Shown piece by piece: positions 8,639 through 12,608 of a stretch of DNA of 12,608 bases. Source of the DNA: Synura sp. LO234KE (Eukaryota > Sar > Synurophyceae > Synurales > Mallomonadaceae). The position numbers and the translations under genes are program-made. Where the stretch lies: NCBI GenBank assembly GCA_015143735.1, contig VKHC01000386.1, positions 1 to 12,608 on the forward strand, in the 5' to 3' direction. A model generated the notes under the pieces. The model was not told the DNA's origin. It made no database searches and saw only the letters and a list, made by a program, of their open reading frames with translations. Every line of letters starts with the position of its first letter. Positions within the stretch are counted from its first letter, which is position 1.

Positions 8639-10005
8639 ATGGAAAAGACTTTATGTTTACTACTCTTTTTATCAACGTCCCACAAGCAAAAACTCGCATT
8701 GTGTACTGACATTCCGATATCCACAGGTTTTGGAAACTACTCCGACAGGAATCAAAATTTTTCGGGTGTACAAAATAATGATGAGTTAAAGTTAGTGACT
8801 TCAAAAAAAACTAACATCAGCGGCCCTCAACGGTATCAGTCGAAATTAGAGAATCAGCGCTGTATGACAGTGAAAGAACGAGACTATCTTGAGTGTGGAA
8901 CTTACGAGGAAAAGATGAAATTAGGAAAAACTAGTTTACCGAAGGTTCGGGATCGCTGGAATTCCCTTCATTGCTCCTCTGTTGATAAAAAAAATTTATC
9001 CGCTTATGCAAGTATCAACAAAGCCAATATATTACTTAAGTACACGTGAGGGATTTTGCTCCCATATGTCACAATTTAATACAATATGGAATTGGGCTAG
9101 AGCTAGAGAGCGATCAGTAATCACATTCGATTACATATCTTTAAGACATTACGGGAACGTATCAGTGTCTGTTTGCGATGTTTTCACTTTACCGAAATCA
9201 TTCAAATGCTTGAAAGGCGACCAGCGAAATCGATTAACAAATAATTTAAATTGCATTATTGTTGGGAAACCTGGAGCCTGGAATACGGTTCGGCGCTATT
9301 ATGATTTGCCCGATTCCGCTCTCATATGTGGCGATGTGAATATCCGAAATATTCAATGTCTAGCTGGATTCATTCCGCGTTGGATAAACATAAAGTTATA
9401 TATCCGCCTGTTAATCATAACCTATATGGAAATTATAATTTCAGCAAATATTACAACAAATTGTTCACGAGGATAACCGGAATGCTGCGTGTAAATGAAA
9501 AAAATACTGTTGTCATTCATTGGAGGCGAGGCGATCAATATATGAGATGTGATCAAGGTACCGACCGTGGTGTAAACTGCAAAAGTGTTCACGAGTTCAT
9601 AAAAAAAGTGAACTCGATTTCTGAAAAGTTTACTTTGAATAAATTCACTAAATATTTGTCTACGAATGAAAACAACACAAGTATTTTAGGTAAGTTTGAG
9701 GCACATATTTTGATTGAATATCTATAACCTACATCCCTTGATGTTGGTGTGTACTCTCACGTTATACAGACTATCTGCGGCGCCAAAATTTTGTAACGGT
9801 TCACACTTATCCTGAGATAGTTCGCAACCTAAACAAACTGGACGTCTTTATATTCGACCTGATGATGGGCTGCCGGGCACACATGTACTTCTTCTCTTAG
9901 GGTTTTTCTAATGTAAACGAAGTGTTAGTACCATGTCGTAAGAAGTACGCTGCTCTAACCGGCAGGAAGATGATTACCGTTATGGACGATCGGATCATAA
10001 AATAG
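8639..10005 (+). pseudogene. GDP-fucose O-fucosyltransferase-like glycosyltransferase, frame broken
   Basis: About 427 codons in pieces resemble the O-fucosyltransferase superfamily, which transfers fucose from GDP-fucose in the secretory pathway. Piece 1 (8639-8992) starts MEKTLCLLLFLS, a possible short signal anchor. Piece 2 (8994-9383, +1 frame) has IYYLSTREGFCSHMSQFNTI and IIVGKPGAWNTVRRYYDLPD. Piece 3 (9386-9689) has VVIHWRRGDQ (9509-9538), the likely nucleotide-sugar-binding arginine motif. After an intron (9690-9769), piece 4 has TYPEIVRNLNKLDVFIFDLM, then an in-frame TAG (9898-9900), then GFSNVNEVLVPC and a TAG at 10003-10005. Both frame changes, at an A8 run (8987-8994) and near 9381-9395, may be indels, assembly errors or tiny introns. 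The superfamily call is fairly good; acceptor and exact subfamily are unknown. Confidence 0.6.
9690..9769 (+). other. Spliceosomal intron (80 nt) in the glycosyltransferase gene
   Basis: The donor is GTAAGT after a TTTTAG exon end, and the acceptor is TCTCACGTTATACAG. Removing it splits a codon after its first base (G plus AC, aspartate) and joins NNTSIL to DYLRRQNFVTVHTYPE in an open frame that continues into family-like sequence. Without splicing the frame ends at 9727. The intron interior contains stops. Confidence 0.75.
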
Positions 10006-10063
10006 AGTTGAGGTTTGTGCCGATTGGACACGAAATAGATTTCTACATGCATGTGAAATATAT

Positions 10064-10204
10064 ATGATGCACATTTTGGTGCTTACCATCTTGAGTACTT
10101 TGGTCTGTGCCTACAGCTTTGCTTCGGCGGCTCAATGCTCCACCATTTGCTGGTATTCGATGAGTGGGCTACTGATCAAGGGCGAAGTCAAAGACTCACT
10201 TTAA
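10064..10204 (+). CDS. Small putative secreted peptide or first exon
   Basis: A 46-residue frame opens with MMHILVLTILSTLVCAYSF, followed by ASAAQ. That is a textbook signal-peptide layout: short polar start, hydrophobic core of about 16 residues and a small-residue cleavage region. The part after the likely cleavage contains two nearby cysteines (CSTICWYSMSG) and ends at a TAA. Either of the two adjacent ATGs (10064, 10067) may start it; the second has A at -3. It begins 58 bases after the last stop of the glycosyltransferase gene on the same strand. It may be a complete mini-protein, the first exon of a longer secreted protein, a truncated gene, or chance. No family is recognised. Confidence 0.4.
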   Translation: MMHILVLTILSTLVCAYSFASAAQCSTICWYSMSGLLIKGEVKDSL

Positions 10205-11051
10205 TTTCAAGTTCGACTGCGCAAATATGGATTTATATGTAGACATCTGTTGACAGGAGATCTTATACATATCTCATAGACTAATACTAAAATATTATTG
10301 CCGGCATTAAACTAATTATCATTTCTTGATCGGCTATTATATTGAATTACACTCGCACTATGTTGTGGCATTGCTACAATATAGCACCAATGTTACCGCC
10401 ATATTTTATTCCCCAGCTCACATTGTACCTGGTACATACCTCCTACCCTCTTTTCGTCCACTGCTCTCAGTTAAATTCCAGGATCCTAACTATTAGCTGG
10501 TAGTGTTCAGTGTGTAACCAATCTTAATTGAAGCTACTACAAGAAGGAGAAGCCGGTGATATCTGCTGTGTACCTGCAAGAAAATACTTTGGACCACACT
10601 TTAAAATCCGTTCAAGTTTCTTTCCTAAGCAAAGTACAGAATAAAGTGCGATAACTCTTTACTTTAAAGCTTTCTAAAGTCTCATCAAATGACGGCTGAA
10701 GTTCCATGTACTTCTGCGATGCTTTACAAAACAGAATTACTTTCTTACTAGAGGGGTACTGTAGCAACCCGCTTTCAGCAGAGGAAATCAAGTTGTTTAT
10801 GTTCTAAGTTATTTGTTGCTGTTGTGAAATTTCGTACAAGTCTTCGATAGCGCTAGAAAATAAAGTAAATCCATAAGGCTAGAATATAAAGTAAATCCTT
10901 GGCTTCTACTAATAATACCTTGGTCCGTCACTGGAGTAGGCCAATAATTGCTTATCGAGGGCCTCTCCTTGTTTTGAATATTTGAGTATAAGGCAAGCAA
11001 AAAATACTTAGGAGTACTCACACCAGAGTATTAGGAATGGCTAGATTTTGA
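10205..11051. other. AT-rich stretch, no supported gene
   Basis: A 70-residue minus-strand frame at 10809-11021 crosses the small tandem duplication listed separately and has no recognisable domain. No other frame, RNA gene or regulatory element can be supported. Confidence 0.35.
10852..10898. repeat. 26-bp tandem duplication
   Basis: GCTAGAAAATAAAGTAAATCC at 10852 recurs at 10878 as a copy with one change (GAATA for GAAAA) in 21 bases. The offset is exactly 26 bp. It is a recent local duplication. Confidence 0.85.
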
Positions 11052-11189
11052 TTCCATACTGCCCTAGTGACAGAAGATGGATTTATTATTGCATTTGGTG
11101 ATGGGACAAGTATTTTGCCAAACAAAATTCAGCAGCTATTTATTACGAAAAGAACGGAAATGAACGCAAAGTCAGACGGGATGGTCTAG
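11052..11189 (+). pseudogene. Short coding-like segment
   Basis: A 45-codon plus-strand frame between a TGA (11049-11051) and a TAG (11187-11189) has a plausible protein texture (TEDGFIIAFGDGTSILPNK). It has no methionine near the start. The same frame stays free of stops after the TAG for a further 23 codons to a TGA. It is too short to assign and may be chance. Confidence 0.13.
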
Positions 11190-11545
11190 ACAGCACTATT
11201 ACACCAAAAGGTATATAGCTATCCTCTTTGTGCCCAATTGTACGTCTCGTGACCGAGTAGGGGCGTGGGAGGAGGCAGCATGCCCGGGGGCAAGGGAAAT
11301 TCCTCCCCCGAGGAGGGTTAGTACGCAACAACATTCCAAACCAAGTGGAAGGGGATGAGTAGGGATGGTGCTGCCCTTCGCGCACCATCTTGTATGGCGC
11401 GGAGCGAATGAAAGCAGCCAATAGGGGGGTACTCTCTTTAGTACCTTGTGGAGTACCACTATGCTTACGACTAAACAGCCCCGAATGATGATACTCTCCC
11501 CTTATAAGCAACGTGAGAAAGTTCTCAATCACGCGCAACCGCAAC
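11190..11545. other. Second GC-rich island
   Basis: About 11240-11440 is markedly GC-rich, with G runs on the plus strand. Two overlapping minus-strand frames (11143-11544, 133 residues; 11199-11459, 86 residues) are both open, which is typical when GC richness removes stops, and neither has a recognisable domain. The words CGTGACCGAGT (11248-11258) and AGGGATGGTG (11361-11370) also occur in the island near 2820-2905. Confidence 0.4.
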
Positions 11546-11578
11546 AGCTAGAGATAGAATGATGAAAATGAGAATTAA

Positions 11579-11773
11579 GTTGAGTCCTGCTCCTCAGATG
11601 ATAAGTCAATATCATCTTTATGTAATGGTGAAGGCACTCCTTGTGACGGGGAGATATGTAATAGGGATAAAACTTCGTTTCCAAACAATGTTCGGGACTT
11701 CGCGTACATGTGTATGCACACTTATAATAAGGATCCCTTTTGCTGTGGAAGGTTTATTGAGTTTGGAAAGTAA
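11579..11773 (+). CDS. Cysteine-rich putative exon
   Basis: A plus-strand frame of 64 codons opens after a TAA (11576-11578) and runs to a TAA at 11771-11773. It begins VESCSSDDKSISSLCNGEG and contains eight cysteines, including TPCDGEIC and DPFCCGRF, as in small disulphide-bonded extracellular domains. The stop overlaps a GTAAGC splice-donor-like sequence (11770-11775), so the frame may be an exon. A pyrimidine-rich acceptor, TTTTTCTCCTTCCTAG, ends at 11792; removing the 23 bases between restores an open frame to 11943 with more cysteines (STSCWTVHCSPW). There is no ATG at the start of the frame, so an upstream exon would be needed. The length alone is within chance expectation; the cysteine pattern and donor are what make it interesting. 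Confidence 0.3.
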   Translation, partial: VESCSSDDKSISSLCNGEGTPCDGEICNRDKTSFPNNVRDFAYMCMHTYNKDPFCCGRFIEFGK

Positions 11774-12185
11774 GCATTTTTCTCCTTCCTAGGTCAACAA
11801 GTTGCTGGACTGTACACTGCTCTCCGTGGATCCACAAGCTAAGAAATAATGATTTAATTGGTTGCTTCTGGATGACTATTTTATCGGGAACATGCTTTTT
11901 TACTTGCCAACGTTATTCTTGTTTAGGCATTGTCTCGTTTTGAAAAATCACATTTTAAAGTCATGCATATAACCAGCTTCCGAATGGTCTTACAGGCGAG
12001 TACTAGAGCTCTCCTAACGAATAGTACTACGGATTTACAGTATTATGGAACATGCATAATTCCTTGTTGCTGGTCAAAGTATTTGATGCAGAGGACGTTT
12101 GACGGTAGGATCGTGCTTCCTCCCACACACAGTTATGTGCGCACCATCTTTGGTGGCATCCGCGTACCAAATTCAGTGAACTTTG
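11774..12185. other. Region between two candidate exons
   Basis: It contains the possible continuation of the cysteine-rich frame to 11943. The 90-residue plus-strand frame at 11930-12202 is low in recognisable features. On the minus strand this is where later exons of the membrane-protein candidate would lie; a short open part (DATKDGAHITVCGRKHDPTV, around 12160-12100) is plausible but unproven. Confidence 0.3.
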
Positions 12186-12350
12186 CTAGGAGTACCTGTT
12201 AAAGATTGTTTCCTCCTTTTTCGCCGAAGATTGAATAGCTAATTTAGACAGTCTAAGGACTGATACACCAAGGCAGCAGCCCAAAACGAGAGCGAAACCC
12301 GCATAACTGCCTAAACTAGCAAGCTGCTCCCTGTAAGGAACAACTGGCAT
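12186..12350 (-). CDS. Small putative membrane protein or first exon
   Basis: The minus-strand frame starts at an ATG with AAA immediately before it (A at -3) and encodes 54 residues: MPVVPYREQLASL, a hydrophobic segment (GSYAGFALVLGCCLGVSVLR, about residues 14-33), then a charged tail with SAKKEETIF. An in-frame upstream ATG at 12378-12380 would add ten residues but has C at -3. A TATA box lies 56 bases upstream, an unusually coherent promoter-to-start layout for this window. Near the end AACAG|GTACTCC (GT at 12195-12194) could be a splice donor, so the stop at 12186-12188 may lie in an intron and this may be only the first exon. No family is recognised. Confidence 0.4.
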   Translation of the reverse strand: MPVVPYREQLASLGSYAGFALVLGCCLGVSVLRLSKLAIQSSAKKEETIFNRYS

Positions 12351-12405
12351 TTTTCGGTACCAAGTTCCGAGTGAACGCATTCGGAGTGTTCGCTCAGTCC
12401 CCGAC

Positions 12406-12411
12406 TATATA
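12406..12411 (-). promoter_or_regulatory. TATA box for the minus-strand membrane-protein candidate
   Basis: GGGTATATAGTC on the minus strand sits in GC-rich surroundings where TATATA is not expected by composition. A start site about 30 bases downstream would fall near 12378, giving a leader of roughly 30 bases before the ATG at 12350. Confidence 0.4.
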
Positions 12412-12608
12412 CCCGCCGCGACCAAGCCGGAAGTGTGGGGCCAGAGGCCCCGTCTTCGACTAACTTACGTAAAACCGTGCGCTACCCCTCCGACAGATGC
12501 GCAACATGATGTTTCGGAGTTCTGGGATCCTAGTTCGACCTCCGGCTACGGCAACCTCGGCGGCTAGGGCGCCGAAGCATTCAGCTCCAACTGGGGGAAG
12601 TTCGCGGT
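12412..12608. other. GC-rich upstream region
   Basis: GC-rich sequence immediately upstream of the TATA box, compatible with a promoter region. It contains a short perfect hairpin GGGGCC-AGA-GGCCCC at 12437-12451 and several CGG and GCC clusters. I looked for a tRNA around TAGTTCGACCTCC (near 12532) and could not fold one. Confidence 0.4.

Noticed and set aside
11143-11544. 133-residue minus-strand open frame
   Set aside because: It lies in a GC-rich island where a second, overlapping minus-strand frame is also open; stop scarcity explains both, and no domain is visible.
12520-12560. tRNA suggested by TAGTTCGACC (B-box-like)
   Set aside because: The flanking bases do not pair as a T arm and no acceptor or anticodon stem could be found around it.

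Overview
The window looks like nuclear DNA of a eukaryote whose lineage I cannot name. Coding density is low, most of the sequence is AT-rich, there are three kinds of simple or satellite-like repeat, there is no operon-like packing, and the one recognisable gene carries a spliceosomal-type intron (GTAAGT donor at 9690, pyrimidine-bearing CAG acceptor at 9767-9769).

Left part (1-5400). No gene is certain. A degenerate, palindrome-rich 16-bp satellite lies around 1648-1932. From about 2155 to 4961 the minus strand holds several open segments that read like protein but are broken by stops and frame changes. None resembles a family I recognise, and open segments of 45-110 codons are expected by chance in a window of this composition, so they are listed with low confidence. 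One contains a clear degenerate tandem duplication (period about 126 bp, 3554-3780). A perfect 11-bp hairpin sits at 4514-4539.

Middle (5411-8638). A TATTC microsatellite, an AT-rich stretch, a long degenerate 13-bp minisatellite (consensus GACACCGTGTTTA, about 6444-7200), a GC-richer stretch with no convincing gene, then AT-rich sequence upstream of the recognisable gene.

Right part (8639-12608). At 8639-10005 on the plus strand lies a glycosyltransferase-like gene resembling the GDP-fucose O-fucosyltransferase superfamily (HWRRGDQ motif). Its reading frame is broken twice, spliced once and then stopped by an in-frame TAG, after which the family-like sequence resumes. It is either a young pseudogene, a gene with assembly errors, or a gene with very small introns and a read-through codon. 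Just downstream is a 46-residue open frame with a strong signal-peptide pattern (10064-10204). Further right are a GC-rich island, a cysteine-rich open segment ending at a splice-donor-like site (11579-11773), and on the minus strand a TATA box followed by a short membrane-protein open frame (12186-12350) that could be a first exon.

The genes show no evident functional linkage. The most solid observations are the broken glycosyltransferase gene and the repeats. The most speculative is whether the TAG/TAA codons inside otherwise coherent frames mean decay or codon reassignment; glutamine codon use in the glycosyltransferase argues for decay.
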